From JBOFEH01 sp051650265 (lineage in GTDB: Bacteria > Bacillota > Clostridia > Lachnospirales > Cellulosilyticaceae): DNA of 32,452 nucleotides. The stretch lies in assembly GCA_051650265.1 (NCBI GenBank), contig JBOFIR010000219.1, forward strand, positions 1 to 32,452, written 5' to 3'. The notes below the pieces were generated by a model. The model was not told where the DNA came from. It saw nothing but the letters and a program-made list of their open reading frames with translations, and did no database searches. The position numbers and the translations under genes are program-made. Shown one piece after another: positions 1-8,305 of the stretch; positions within the stretch are counted from its first letter, which is position 1; every line of letters begins with the position of its first letter.

Positions 1-2
1 CG

Positions 3-11
3 CACCTCCTT
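3..11 (-). promoter_or_regulatory. ribosome binding site of a gene lying beyond the left edge
   Basis: Read on the minus strand, these bases are AAGGAGGTG, a near-perfect Shine-Dalgarno sequence that ends two bases before the window edge. No start codon follows inside the window. A gene in the same direction as glycogen phosphorylase therefore probably begins just outside. No hairpin terminator is visible between the phosphorylase stop codon and this site, so the two may share a transcript. Confidence 0.6.
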
Positions 12-40
12 CATGAGTTTATTTGTAGTATAACACCTTT

Positions 41-2401
41 TTACTCGATATCCCATATTTCCTTACTATAATCCAGTATGGTTCTATCACTTGAAAATAT
101 ACCTGTATTCGCAATATTCATCAAGCTCTTTTTAGCCCAGCCCAGTTCATCTTGATAATCCACTAAAAGCTGTTCATATTTGTTTTTGAAAGCAGCAAAG
201 TCAGCCAACACATAGTAGGGGTCTGCACGCTGCCAATCCCGTCCATCCAGAAGACTTTCATAGATTTCGCGGAATTCTCCCGTTCCACCATCATCAAATG
301 TCCCATCTACCAAGCTGTCCACCACACGCATAAGATCTGGATCCGCTTCATAGTAGCTTCGTGGATAATACCCTGGTGCCAAAAGCATCAGATCTTCTAC
401 TCTGAGCCCAAATATATAGTTATTCGCTTCCCCACTCTCACGTACAATCTCCACATTGGCACCATCATAGGTTCCAAAAGTTACCGCACCACTGAGCATC
501 AGCTTCATATTACCAGTACCGGAGGCTTCCTTCCCCGCAGTAGATATCTGCTTGGAGACATCCGCCGCCGGCATCAATTTTTGTGCGGTACTTACGCCGT
601 AGTTGGATACAAAAACGACTTTGAGCTTATCACCAATCTCTGGATCATTGTTAATCCGCTTAGCAACTTCCCCTATATAATGAATGATCCCCTTAGCCAT
701 TCGGTACCCTGGGAAGGCTTTAGCCCCGAAGATAAATACGACCTTCGGAATCTGTAGGTGTGGATTTTCTTTTAATCTATAGTAGAGATGCACGATATAA
801 AAAGCATTGAGAAGTTGTCTTTTGTACTCATGCAGACGCTTCACCTGCACATCAAACACAGCGTCGGTCTGAATCTTGACCCCTTCTGTCTGCTCAATAT
901 AACGGGCAAGGGATTTTTTATTCTCTGTCTTGATCGCCATCAGTGTCCTCAGCACACCTTCATCCTCTTGATACTGTTCTAGCCGCTTCAGCTGACTGAG
1001 ATCCTTTTTCCATGCCTCACCACCTAGTAGTGTAGTGATATAGTCGCTCAGCCCTGGATTGGCAAGACAGAGCCACCTTCTTGGAGTGATCCCATTGGTC
1101 TTATTTTGAAACTTGTGTGGATAGACCTGATACCACTGCGCCAGCTCCTGCGTCTTCAGTATCTCCGTATGGAGCTGTGCAACACCATTGATTGTATGAC
1201 CGATATGAATAGCGAGATTTGCCATATGCACCCGTTCATCCTTGATGATGCGAAGTGGTTCTACTTGGTCTGCACTATATCCTTTAATATAAAGATCCCC
1301 TATCACTTGTACTTCAATTCCTCTGATAATCTCCAATATTCTAGGGAAGAGCTGATCAAAGGCATAGACCTCCCACTTTTCTAGTGCTTCCTGTAAGATC
1401 GTATGATTGGTATAAGCAAATACGCCTCTTGCAATCCCAACAGCCTGCTCAAAAGATTGATCATACTGATCAACTAGCAGCCTTACAAACTCTGGAATAG
1501 CTAAGACCGGATGCGTATCATTAAGCTGGATTTGATGCCACTTTGCAAAGTCATCAAAGTGTTCTCCATGTATTCTTATATGTTGTCTCATGAGATCCTG
1601 AAGTGATGCACTTACCAAAAAGTACTGCTGTTTGAGTCTCAGGATGCGCCCTGTCTCATGTTGATCATTTGGGTAGAGTACCTTAGAAAGATTCTCCGCA
1701 AGGGTACGTTCTCGCACTGCCCCTTCCACATCCCCACTATTGAAAAGATGAAAGTCAAAATCACTAACAGGCTCTGCTTGCCATAGTCGCAACGTGTTGA
1801 CTTGATGGTTGCCATAACCTACAATAGGCACATCATAAGGTACTGCCTTGATACATCCTGACTGGAAGTGTACCTCTACAGAGAACTCCTCTTGCCTCAT
1901 ACTCCATAGATCCCCTTCCCTTAGCCAGCAGTCCGCTTCTTCCTGCTGCGCACCGTCTACTAGCTTCTGCCGGAAAAGTCCATGGCTATATCGTATCCCA
2001 TATCCTCTGAGTGGCAGCCCCATAGTGGCTCCCGACTCCATAAAACAAGCTGCTAGTCGCCCCAGTCCCCCATTACCAAGTCCTGCATCTTCTTCCTCTT
2101 CTTCTAGCGCCTCAAGATCTACACCTAATGACCCTAGCATCTCCTGTACTTCCTTATAAATCCCCATATTGATGAGGTTGTTGCCTAGTGCACGCCCCAT
2201 CAAATACTCTGCCGAGAAATAATAAGCCATCTTCCCCGCTTCTTGTCTTTTACTCGTCTCTATCCAATCTTCTATCCACAAAGCTTTCAACCCTTCTGCT
2301 ACACAAACAAGTTTCTGCTTATTACTCGCCTCATGAAATTCTTTTCTATAAGTTATCTTGCAAATTTGCCTGATATTTTCAATCACTCGGTTTTGTTCCA
2401 C
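41..2401 (-). CDS. glgP: glycogen/starch/alpha-glucan phosphorylase
   Basis: Cytoplasmic enzyme that splits alpha-1,4-glucan with phosphate to release glucose-1-phosphate. The 786 residues are full length for the family (usually about 800). The N-terminal half carries the LGNGGLGRLAACF signature, and the C-terminal half carries the pyridoxal-phosphate site EASGTGNMKLMLSG, with the Schiff-base lysine near residue 632. KRLHEYKRQ and NGITPRRW are also typical of the family. The start is GTG, preceded by GAAAGGTG at good spacing. A candidate sigma-A promoter lies directly upstream, and a terminator isolates the gene from the kinase further upstream. No glycogen synthesis gene is in the window. 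The product, glucose-1-phosphate, is a substrate for the phospho-sugar mutase at 9830-11557. The family call is secure; the exact glucan (glycogen or maltodextrin) is not readable. Confidence 0.96.
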   Translation of the reverse strand: MEQNRVIENIRQICKITYRKEFHEASNKQKLVCVAEGLKALWIEDWIETSKRQEAGKMAYYFSAEYLMGRALGNNLINMGIYKEVQEMLGSLGVDLEALEEEEEDAGLGNGGLGRLAACFMESGATMGLPLRGYGIRYSHGLFRQKLVDGAQQEEADCWLREGDLWSMRQEEFSVEVHFQSGCIKAVPYDVPIVGYGNHQVNTLRLWQAEPVSDFDFHLFNSGDVEGAVRERTLAENLSKVLYPNDQHETGRILRLKQQYFLVSASLQDLMRQHIRIHGEHFDDFAKWHQIQLNDTHPVLAIPEFVRLLVDQYDQSFEQAVGIARGVFAYTNHTILQEALEKWEVYAFDQLFPRILEIIRGIEVQVIGDLYIKGYSADQVEPLRIIKDERVHMANLAIHIGHTINGVAQLHTEILKTQELAQWYQVYPHKFQNKTNGITPRRWLCLANPGLSDYITTLLGGEAWKKDLSQLKRLEQYQEDEGVLRTLMAIKTENKKSLARYIEQTEGVKIQTDAVFDVQVKRLHEYKRQLLNAFYIVHLYYRLKENPHLQIPKVVFIFGAKAFPGYRMAKGIIHYIGEVAKRINNDPEIGDKLKVVFVSNYGVSTAQKLMPAADVSKQISTAGKEASGTGNMKLMLSGAVTFGTYDGANVEIVRESGEANNYIFGLRVEDLMLLAPGYYPRSYYEADPDLMRVVDSLVDGTFDDGGTGEFREIYESLLDGRDWQRADPYYVLADFAAFKNKYEQLLVDYQDELGWAKKSLMNIANTGIFSSDRTILDYSKEIWDIE

Positions 2402-2427
2402 TAGATATCACTACACCTTTCTCATAC

Positions 2428-2456
2428 TTTATATTTTTACCATTTACCTCATTCAA
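2428..2456 (-). promoter_or_regulatory. candidate sigma-A promoter of glgP
   Basis: On the minus strand TTGAAT (2451-2456) and TATAAA (2428-2433) are separated by exactly 17 bp. The -10 lies only about 25 bases before the GTG start, so the leader would be very short and would start almost at the ribosome binding site. This is pattern evidence only. Confidence 0.4.
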
Positions 2457-2558
2457 AGAAGTACAATAGTTTAATTATATCCATTAGCATATTTTCTAAT
2501 CTATTATGGTGGTGTATATCTATAGCATATGACTGGGACAAAAACGAGTTTACACGTC

Positions 2559-2607
2559 AAAAAGACCTATTACACTGAGTCCCCCGCTCATTGTAATAGG
2601 TCTTTTT
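2559..2607 (-). terminator. rho-independent terminator after the GHKL kinase
   Basis: A perfect 16-bp inverted repeat (2559-2574 with 2592-2607) starts with AAAAAGACC and ends with GGTCTTTTT. On the minus strand it gives a hairpin followed by five T residues. It would end the two-component transcript about 130 bp after the kinase stop codon. It has A/T runs on both sides and could act in both directions. Confidence 0.85.
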
Positions 2608-2738
2608 GTGTTAGCCGCTCAATAAATTTATTTATCATTTATACCTTAAGCACTATCCCCTAAAATAGTTATACTACACACCACCCTTACTTTCCATAAT
2701 TCTTGCACAATCTGTCATTTTTTTTGCTTATTCTGCAC

Positions 2739-4067
2739 CTAGGATACTGCATCTTGCGGAATCGGAAACATGATTTTGACACAAAATGCATGTTCCGTAT
2801 AAGAAATATTCATCTCACCCTCATACCGCGACACACAACTTTGCATACTTGTTAGCCCTAATCCATGATAGAAACGATCTTTTTTATTGGTATAGATCTT
2901 ATCTCTTTCTTTTTGGATCTGCTGATCTTTAGTATTACTTATTTGAATCACTAAGAACTGACGTACACATCTGCCTTCTATGGTGATAGATGGTGCAAGC
3001 CCTTCTGCGGTCATTTTCTGACACGCTTCAATAGCATTATCTAAGGCATTAGCCACCAGACTGCACAAATCTTTATCCGAGATAAAGTGGGCCATTCTTA
3101 GGTCTAGGTTGACTTTGAGCGCAATTCCCCCATCTTGGCAGATCGTACTTTTCCCTCTTAGGATAGTATCTACTACAGGGCTTCCCGTATTGTAGACTAC
3201 ATGATCCATACACAGTCCTTGGGCAACTTCATCAATATACTGGGCTAGCCTCACCTTGTCATCTGATAGCGCTTTGATACACACAAGATGATTGTTCATA
3301 TCATGATAAAGAATACGCACTTTCTCATGGTCTTTTTCTAGCCTCGTATAGTACTGATACTGCTGCTCCATACGATTTTCATAGTGTTTGAGCGCTAGTT
3401 CTGATTCTTTTGCCTTGTTGAATTTAATCATAAGCACTACGATCATAACATTCGCCACAGCTACCAGCAAAGTTACTGTAATCAAATCCCACGAATACCC
3501 CTTAAGGTCAATTGTCTTAGGTAATGCCGTTTCAAAAATAAAGAATAATACAAAGATATTCATTCCGATAAGTCCTAGTAAGTAGTAAATCTCTTTTTGC
3601 CAATGCCGAATTGTAGACTTCATATACTTAATCATCCCTATACTACAAATGAGTGCGCCCCTAGAAATCATAAGCATTGTGATTTCTTCTCTGAGTCCAA
3701 AACTTACTTGCTTGATATTTCCTACCCCAAAGATTAATGAACCAATACTAATCCCTATACACTCAGAAACAATTACTATCATAAGATAGAGGCACACGCC
3801 AAGCCCGCGTTGCATCTTATTCATATGATACGCCATCTTTGAAAAGATATAGACCCCCAGTACAACACAAGTTACTTTGATATAATCATTGATTGGCACA
3901 AGATTGAGCCCTAATTCAAAAATAATCGCACCTACCCACAGAATCCAATAAACTTTCCCTCCAAGTTTGACCACACCAAGCTTGTCCATCACTGCCTTTA
4001 CCATACACCATTCAATCATACAACATAGACCAAATAATATGACACCAATCAATCCCATTTCTAGCAT
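2739..4067 (-). CDS. GHKL-type membrane sensor histidine kinase (AgrC/VirS-like)
   Basis: The first 215 or so residues form six or seven hydrophobic segments, with no recognisable extracellular domain. A short coiled region follows, then the dimerisation motif YHDMNNH with the probable phospho-accepting His255. The ATPase part has the N box NALDNAIEA (340-348) and the glycine box GLGL (402-405). This arrangement is that of AgrC-like kinases, which work with LytTR regulators. The ATG start overlaps the last 7 bases of the response regulator gene, so the two are translationally coupled. No agrB or agrD-like gene is visible next to it, so the signal is unknown. A terminator follows. Confidence 0.88.
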   Translation of the reverse strand: MLEMGLIGVILFGLCCMIEWCMVKAVMDKLGVVKLGGKVYWILWVGAIIFELGLNLVPINDYIKVTCVVLGVYIFSKMAYHMNKMQRGLGVCLYLMIVIVSECIGISIGSLIFGVGNIKQVSFGLREEITMLMISRGALICSIGMIKYMKSTIRHWQKEIYYLLGLIGMNIFVLFFIFETALPKTIDLKGYSWDLITVTLLVAVANVMIVVLMIKFNKAKESELALKHYENRMEQQYQYYTRLEKDHEKVRILYHDMNNHLVCIKALSDDKVRLAQYIDEVAQGLCMDHVVYNTGSPVVDTILRGKSTICQDGGIALKVNLDLRMAHFISDKDLCSLVANALDNAIEACQKMTAEGLAPSITIEGRCVRQFLVIQISNTKDQQIQKERDKIYTNKKDRFYHGLGLTSMQSCVSRYEGEMNISYTEHAFCVKIMFPIPQDAVS

Positions 4068-4771
4068 ACCTTTGCCCCCAATACTTCAAGTAATTGTTTT
4101 TTAAGTGTTTTCATTAGAAGTCTTCCTACAGGAATCCATTCTCCCCCCAACAAAATCCTATCTTTCTCGATCCCCTCAACTTTCATCAGATTTACAAAAA
4201 AGCTCTTGTGGCACCTCATGAAATAGTCCTCTCCAAGGCGCTCTTCAAGTTCCTTCATACTCATACAAGTTTCATAGATCCTACTTTCCGTATGTAGTAT
4301 CAGCTTACGCCCTACCTTTTCAGCATATTTAATCTGACTGACAAGGATCTTGTAATCATTGTATTCACTCTTAATCCATATGTAATGACTTCTCTTTTCG
4401 CTAATCTTTTGTATGCACGGCGTGACTTGTTTCTCAAATTCCTCGTAGCTTATAGGCTTTAGGAGATAACGCCTTGCATCTACCTCATAGCCTTTTTGCA
4501 TAAACCCAGGATCACCTGTCACAAAAATAAGTGCTACTTCTTCATCAAATTTTCGAATAGCTTTTGCTGTCTCGATGCCAGACATCTGCCCCATTTGGAT
4601 ATCTAAGAAAATCACATCCGCCTGTGATGGATAGTGATTCAGGAGCTGCTCTCCTGATTCATAAGCAAGGATCTTACTCCCTTCTTCACGTGCTAACATC
4701 ATCTTTTGAATATAATCGCGCAGCAACTCTCTTTGCGCTACTTCATCTTCACAGATTACAAAATGTATCAC
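4061..4771 (-). CDS. LytTR-family response regulator (AgrA/LytT-like)
   Basis: Cytoplasmic DNA-binding regulator with an N-terminal receiver domain (about 1-120) and a C-terminal LytTR domain (about 135-235). The receiver keeps the acidic pair E8/D9, the phospho-acceptor Asp57 in FLDIQM, and the conserved lysine in LLKP near residue 104. The LytTR part shows the typical CHKSFFVNL segment. The start is GTG with GAAAGGGGG six or seven bases before it. The gene overlaps the following sensor kinase by 7 bases, which makes it the cognate partner. Upstream lies the GntR terminator, so a promoter should sit within about 50 bases, but only a weak one can be proposed. LytTR regulators usually bind paired direct repeats; I could not pick out a convincing pair here. 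Confidence 0.9.
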   Translation of the reverse strand: MIHFVICEDEVAQRELLRDYIQKMMLAREEGSKILAYESGEQLLNHYPSQADVIFLDIQMGQMSGIETAKAIRKFDEEVALIFVTGDPGFMQKGYEVDARRYLLKPISYEEFEKQVTPCIQKISEKRSHYIWIKSEYNDYKILVSQIKYAEKVGRKLILHTESRIYETCMSMKELEERLGEDYFMRCHKSFFVNLMKVEGIEKDRILLGGEWIPVGRLLMKTLKKQLLEVLGAKVC

Positions 4772-4821
4772 TGCTGCCCCCTTTCCTTTTCCACATTAGG
4801 AAACTTTTCCCTCTACATCAC

Positions 4822-4867
4822 AAAAGCACAGTTATCGTGTTTTTGCAAACCCAATAACTGTGCTTTT
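4822..4867 (-). terminator. rho-independent terminator after the GntR regulator
   Basis: A 14-bp perfect stem (AAAAGCACAGTTAT at 4822-4835 with its complement at 4854-4867) begins five bases after the stop codon of the GntR gene. The descending arm ends in TTTTG on the minus strand. The T run is short but the stem is long. Confidence 0.75.
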
Positions 4868-4871
4868 CTCA

Positions 4872-5555
4872 TTAAGCTTTTTGCTTACTCTCTATAAATC
4901 TCATAATTGAGTCACATTGTGACTGGATATGCTCGGATGCCAGACGTGCAGCTTCCTCTTCTCTACCATTTTTTAGAGCTTCAAGTAATTCTAAGTGTTG
5001 CTCATTGACCTGATTGCTCTCTTCAGAATTTTTGAGATAAGCAATACGATAACGGTGCACCTGTTCTCTTAAGTTTGCAAAGAGCTGAATGAGTTTATCA
5101 TTTTCAGTAGCGTTGAAAATGGTTTCGTGGAATTCCACGTCTTTCTCAATCATCACTTCAATATCATGGTCTTTGGCTGCATACTCATATTCTGCAATAA
5201 TGAGTTGCAATCTTAGAAAATCTCTATGATCCATGTGCTTACAAGCAAGTCTTGAAGCTAATGCTTCTAGAGCCGCTCTTACTTCAAGGACATCTTGGAT
5301 ATCTTTTGTTGTAAACTGCGCAACTTGCGCCCCTTTACGCGGTACCATGACTACAAGTCCCTCTAGCTCTAGCTTTCTGATTGCCTCTCGAATTGGTGTA
5401 CGGCTTACACCTAGCTTCTCACCTAATTGTGTTTCCATCAATCTTTCACCAGGCTCTAATTCCCCATTGAGGATTGCTTTGCGAAGTGTTTGAAATACAA
5501 TGTCTCTTAACGGAAGATATTCATTTATTTTTATGTTTGGTGTTTCTTCTAGCAT
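4872..5555 (-). CDS. GntR-family transcriptional regulator, FadR/FCD subfamily
   Basis: The N-terminal winged helix-turn-helix (about residues 15-75) contains the characteristic LGVSRTPIREAIRKLE segment. The C-terminal all-helical FCD ligand-binding domain (about 90-215) has the DVEFHETIF motif that often contributes metal- or ligand-binding residues. At 227 residues the length is normal. The ATG is preceded by GGGGAAAGG, and the gene begins inside the 3' end of ispE with a 35-base overlap, so it is co-transcribed with ispE. A palindrome upstream of the ispE promoter (6518-6532) may be its own operator. Its ligand is unknown. A link to isoprenoid synthesis is suggested only by position. Confidence 0.9.
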   Translation of the reverse strand: MLEETPNIKINEYLPLRDIVFQTLRKAILNGELEPGERLMETQLGEKLGVSRTPIREAIRKLELEGLVVMVPRKGAQVAQFTTKDIQDVLEVRAALEALASRLACKHMDHRDFLRLQLIIAEYEYAAKDHDIEVMIEKDVEFHETIFNATENDKLIQLFANLREQVHRYRIAYLKNSEESNQVNEQHLELLEALKNGREEEAARLASEHIQSQCDSIMRFIESKQKA

Positions 5556-6438
5556 ATCCTTTCCCCTCTCTTTTACTAGGACAGAACGTACTTGTAAGAT
5601 GTACCTCTCTTAGTCCGTTTGCTTTAAAATAAGCTACTGCCTCTAGTGCTTTCTCTTTATCTCCAAATACACCAAAAACAGTCGGCCCACTACCACTCAT
5701 CATACTACCTTTTGCGCCAAACTTTAGCATATCTGTTTTGATTTTTTCGATTTCTGGATGCATCTTAATCGTCACTTCTTCAAGGACATTTGCCATGTGA
5801 TTAATTACGAATTGCATATCTTGATCTTTGATTGCTTGTACAACGTCATCAGTCTGTGGATGCATCTCAATTTCATCTATACGGAGTCCACCATATACAC
5901 TTGCTGTGGATACACTAATATTAGGTTTTGCAAGTACCACATAAGTATATGGTAATGCTGGAAGTGGTGTAAGCACTTCACCGATTCCTTCTGCAAGCAC
6001 AGTTCCTCTCATAATACAAAATGGTACATCTGCGCCTAACTTAACACCCATCTCCATGAGTTTTTTCTTGGAGTAGGCGGTCTCAAAAAGTTTATTCATA
6101 CCTACCAATACAGCCGCTGCATCTGTACTTCCCCCCGCAAGCCCCGCTGCTACTGGAATACGCTTGTAAACATTGATATATACCCCTGATTTGATGCCTG
6201 ATTCTTCTAGAAAGAGCTGAGCTGCTTTATAAGCAATATTCTTCTCATCTTTAGGTAACCAATGGAGGTTGGTGTTCATCTTAATCCCCGGAGTTTTTAT
6301 CTTTTTGATTGAAATGGTATCATGTAAATTAACCGTTTGCATAATCATTCTCAAATCATGATAGCCATTCTCTCGTTTGCCTATTGCATCTAAAGTTAAA
6401 TTAATTTTTGCTTTGGCTTTTAATACAATTGAATTCAT
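5521..6438 (-). CDS. ispE: 4-diphosphocytidyl-2-C-methyl-D-erythritol kinase
   Basis: GHMP kinase that phosphorylates the 2-hydroxyl of CDP-methylerythritol in the non-mevalonate isoprenoid pathway. The catalytic lysine is in AKAKINLTL (Lys11), the ATP loop is PVAAGLAGGSTDA (about 95-107), the catalytic aspartate is in GADVPF (Asp137), and the third GHMP motif is MMSGSGPTVFG. At 305 residues it is about 15-20 longer than usual; the basic tail (ending TKHKNK) comes from the overlap with the GntR gene. AAAGGAG lies eight bases before the ATG, and a strong promoter lies upstream. In several Bacillota ispE sits near yabG, as it does here. Confidence 0.96.
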   Translation of the reverse strand: MNSIVLKAKAKINLTLDAIGKRENGYHDLRMIMQTVNLHDTISIKKIKTPGIKMNTNLHWLPKDEKNIAYKAAQLFLEESGIKSGVYINVYKRIPVAAGLAGGSTDAAAVLVGMNKLFETAYSKKKLMEMGVKLGADVPFCIMRGTVLAEGIGEVLTPLPALPYTYVVLAKPNISVSTASVYGGLRIDEIEMHPQTDDVVQAIKDQDMQFVINHMANVLEEVTIKMHPEIEKIKTDMLKFGAKGSMMSGSGPTVFGVFGDKEKALEAVAYFKANGLREVHLTSTFCPSKREGKGYARRNTKHKNK

Positions 6439-6472
6439 TTCAAACTCCTTTGTTCTAGTCCACTTTTTTTCT

Positions 6473-6502
6473 ATTATACGTGTTAAAGCCTCCTTTAGTC
6501 AA
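6473..6502 (-). promoter_or_regulatory. sigma-A promoter of the ispE-gntR operon
   Basis: On the minus strand TTGACT (6497-6502) and a perfect TATAAT (6473-6478) are 18 bp apart. The -10 lies about 35 bases before the ispE ATG. This is one of the best promoter matches in the window. Confidence 0.7.
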
Positions 6503-6517
6503 TGGTAATGTATTCGT

Positions 6518-6532
6518 TGTATACACTATACA
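6518..6532. promoter_or_regulatory. palindrome upstream of the ispE promoter, possible GntR operator
   Basis: TGTATA-CAC-TATACA forms a perfect 6-bp inverted repeat with a 3-bp spacer, 15 bp upstream of the -35 box. Short A/T-rich palindromes containing TGTA...TACA are common operators for FadR-type GntR proteins. Because the operon encodes such a regulator, autoregulation is a reasonable guess, but it is not shown. Confidence 0.35.
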
Positions 6533-6544
6533 CACAAGAAAAAA

Positions 6545-6580
6545 GCCTACTCCAAGACGGGCATCTCGTATGGAGTAGGC
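6545..6580 (-). terminator. rho-independent terminator after the SipL-like gene
   Basis: A perfect 10-bp stem (GCCTACTCCA at 6545-6554 with its complement at 6571-6580) is followed on the minus strand by six T residues. It lies nine bases past the stop codon of the SPOCS/LysM gene and separates it from ispE. Confidence 0.88.
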
Positions 6581-6588
6581 AGATTTAT

Positions 6589-8157
6589 TTAGAATTTTGT
6601 TTTCTTTAGGATAATTAGTTTTTGTCCCTTATTAAGTAGTGTATTTTCCTCTAAGCCATTGATCTCTTCAATATCTTTGACCGTCGTATTGAAACGTTTT
6701 GCAAGGTTCCACAAGCTATCACCTTGTTTTGCAAGATATACCGTCACACTTGGATAACTTCCAAGTTCTTCTTTAGGCATTTCTATTAACGTAGCATCTT
6801 CTAATATAAGCAACGTGCCTTTATTATACACATCTGCTTTGTAGTCTAGTACATATTCCAGTACGACTTCTCCACGATTATAAGAAGCCACATTAACATC
6901 TTTTGGTGTTACTTTCGCACTAATATAGGACTTGCGGCAAATACCAGGCGTAGAAAGCTCCTGACTAAATGGCAACATATCCATTGCCGTCTCCACTTTA
7001 TTCATTCCCTCTTTACACGTATAAACCACTTTAACTTCTAGCATCCCTTTAACTGTCAGCTTGTCATCACCAACTACAGTTTCATCAATAATTGGTTTGA
7101 TCTCTACTGTATAAATTTGGTTGTTCTCAGGATTCATATCCGTGACAGCAACCATCTCTTTTTTAGGTATACTCACTTGGGCTCTTGAAGCCAAGTTCAT
7201 ATAATCTTTTTCACTTTCCTCCACGCTCACTTTTTTACCTGGGCAGTATAGGTCATCTACGATTTTTTCATTGATCCGTTCAAACGTGTTGTAGGCTGCT
7301 GTCACAAGACACTCTACTTCAACCACACGGTCTTCACCATCATAGTCAGGTCCTACTTGAACATATGTTGGGAGGACATCTAATTCACATCCCCAATAAG
7401 CTTCATTGTCTGGTTTGATAAATTCAATACTCTCAGCAAATGGAATGCGGTGTGAAACCACTTCTACCTCATCACTATCTACAGCTTTATAGAGTGTCGT
7501 AACCTCAACAACGCCGTTAAATAGTAATTCATTATCTGTGCGCCTTACCTGATCTTCCTTAATACTTGTGCTGAGTTGTAAGATCTCGCCGATGCTGCTC
7601 TTACCTTGTGGAATTGTCAGCTCATCCTTTACAATTTTCTTCTCTACTTTTGAGCAAGATGGTTTTGTAATGTTAAGGTTTGCTGTTCTTACCTGAATAG
7701 GACTCTTACTTGTCGCTTCTGTTGCTACCATCATTTCTTGCCCACGAATAGCTTCCACTTCTACTTCAAGAATCGCTTTGACATTCACCTTCCGCTCATT
7801 TAAAATGTTCCAGTGCATACGTTCAATGCGATAATTTAGATCTACTTTTTGATCACGTGTTACACCATCAAGAATAATGAAATCTTCTAAAGGAATGCTC
7901 CCCTTCATGGTACAAACTGTGGCTGGATTATTTTCTGGTACATATAAGATCACTGCATCAATCTGGCCTTTATAGACTACTCTGTCTGCTTGTATATCTA
8001 TTTGCTCCATGTTTACCTTACCATCTAAGTAAATCACGCGTTGCAGGTCTGCTTTACCATCCGGTACAATCATGTCACGTTCTTTCACTACTTGTACGGT
8101 TTCCTTTTTGATCATCTCATTCAGGTCGAGCTGTTTTCTAATCAGTTCTACTGACAT
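6589..8157 (-). CDS. sipL: SipL-like spore morphogenesis protein: DUF3794/SPOCS repeats plus LysM
   Basis: The protein consists of consecutive DUF3794 (SPOCS) domains over about residues 20-465, then a C-terminal LysM domain of about 45 residues (from YLAKQGDSLWNLAKRF to KGQKLIIL). No signal peptide is visible, so it acts in the mother-cell cytoplasm. This is the architecture of SipL of Clostridioides difficile, which binds SpoIVA through its LysM domain during spore coat assembly. I place the start at the ATG at 8157, which has AGAGGGGG at correct spacing; an in-frame ATG 12 codons earlier has no ribosome binding site. yabG lies directly upstream and ispE directly downstream, an arrangement I recall from clostridial genomes and which supports the call. 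No sporulation promoter could be defined. Confidence 0.82.
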   Translation of the reverse strand: MSVELIRKQLDLNEMIKKETVQVVKERDMIVPDGKADLQRVIYLDGKVNMEQIDIQADRVVYKGQIDAVILYVPENNPATVCTMKGSIPLEDFIILDGVTRDQKVDLNYRIERMHWNILNERKVNVKAILEVEVEAIRGQEMMVATEATSKSPIQVRTANLNITKPSCSKVEKKIVKDELTIPQGKSSIGEILQLSTSIKEDQVRRTDNELLFNGVVEVTTLYKAVDSDEVEVVSHRIPFAESIEFIKPDNEAYWGCELDVLPTYVQVGPDYDGEDRVVEVECLVTAAYNTFERINEKIVDDLYCPGKKVSVEESEKDYMNLASRAQVSIPKKEMVAVTDMNPENNQIYTVEIKPIIDETVVGDDKLTVKGMLEVKVVYTCKEGMNKVETAMDMLPFSQELSTPGICRKSYISAKVTPKDVNVASYNRGEVVLEYVLDYKADVYNKGTLLILEDATLIEMPKEELGSYPSVTVYLAKQGDSLWNLAKRFNTTVKDIEEINGLEENTLLNKGQKLIILKKTKF

Positions 8158-8266
8158 TTTGGTATCCCCCTCTTTTCTCTTACTTATACTCATAAGACTA
8201 TCTCATGCTGTTTAACATTTTCTAATTCATATATATTCCATGTCCGCCTCAGATAGAACAAAAAAA

Positions 8267-8298
8267 GGCGTAGCCAACCAACGGGTATTGGCCAAGCC
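8267..8298 (-). terminator. rho-independent terminator after yabG
   Basis: An imperfect stem (GGCGTAGCCAA at 8267-8277 against TTGGCCAAGCC at 8288-8298, with a small internal loop) is followed on the minus strand by seven T residues. It lies directly after the yabG stop codon. Confidence 0.75.
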
Positions 8299-8305
8299 CT
8301 TCCAA

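Larger units (their letters stand above)
2402..2738. other. 337-bp intergenic region between the sensor kinase and glgP
   Basis: This gap holds the glgP promoter candidate (2428-2456) and a perfect-stem terminator (2559-2607). The remaining part, 2608-2738, is AT-rich. I looked there for a short peptide gene that could encode a signal for the LytTR/GHKL pair, and found only a 14-codon reading frame without a ribosome binding site. I see nothing else convincing in it. Confidence 0.5.

Noticed and set aside
2608..2738. Possible short signal-peptide gene for the LytTR/GHKL pair
   Set aside because: The only candidate has 14 codons, no ribosome binding site, and no AgrD-like layout.
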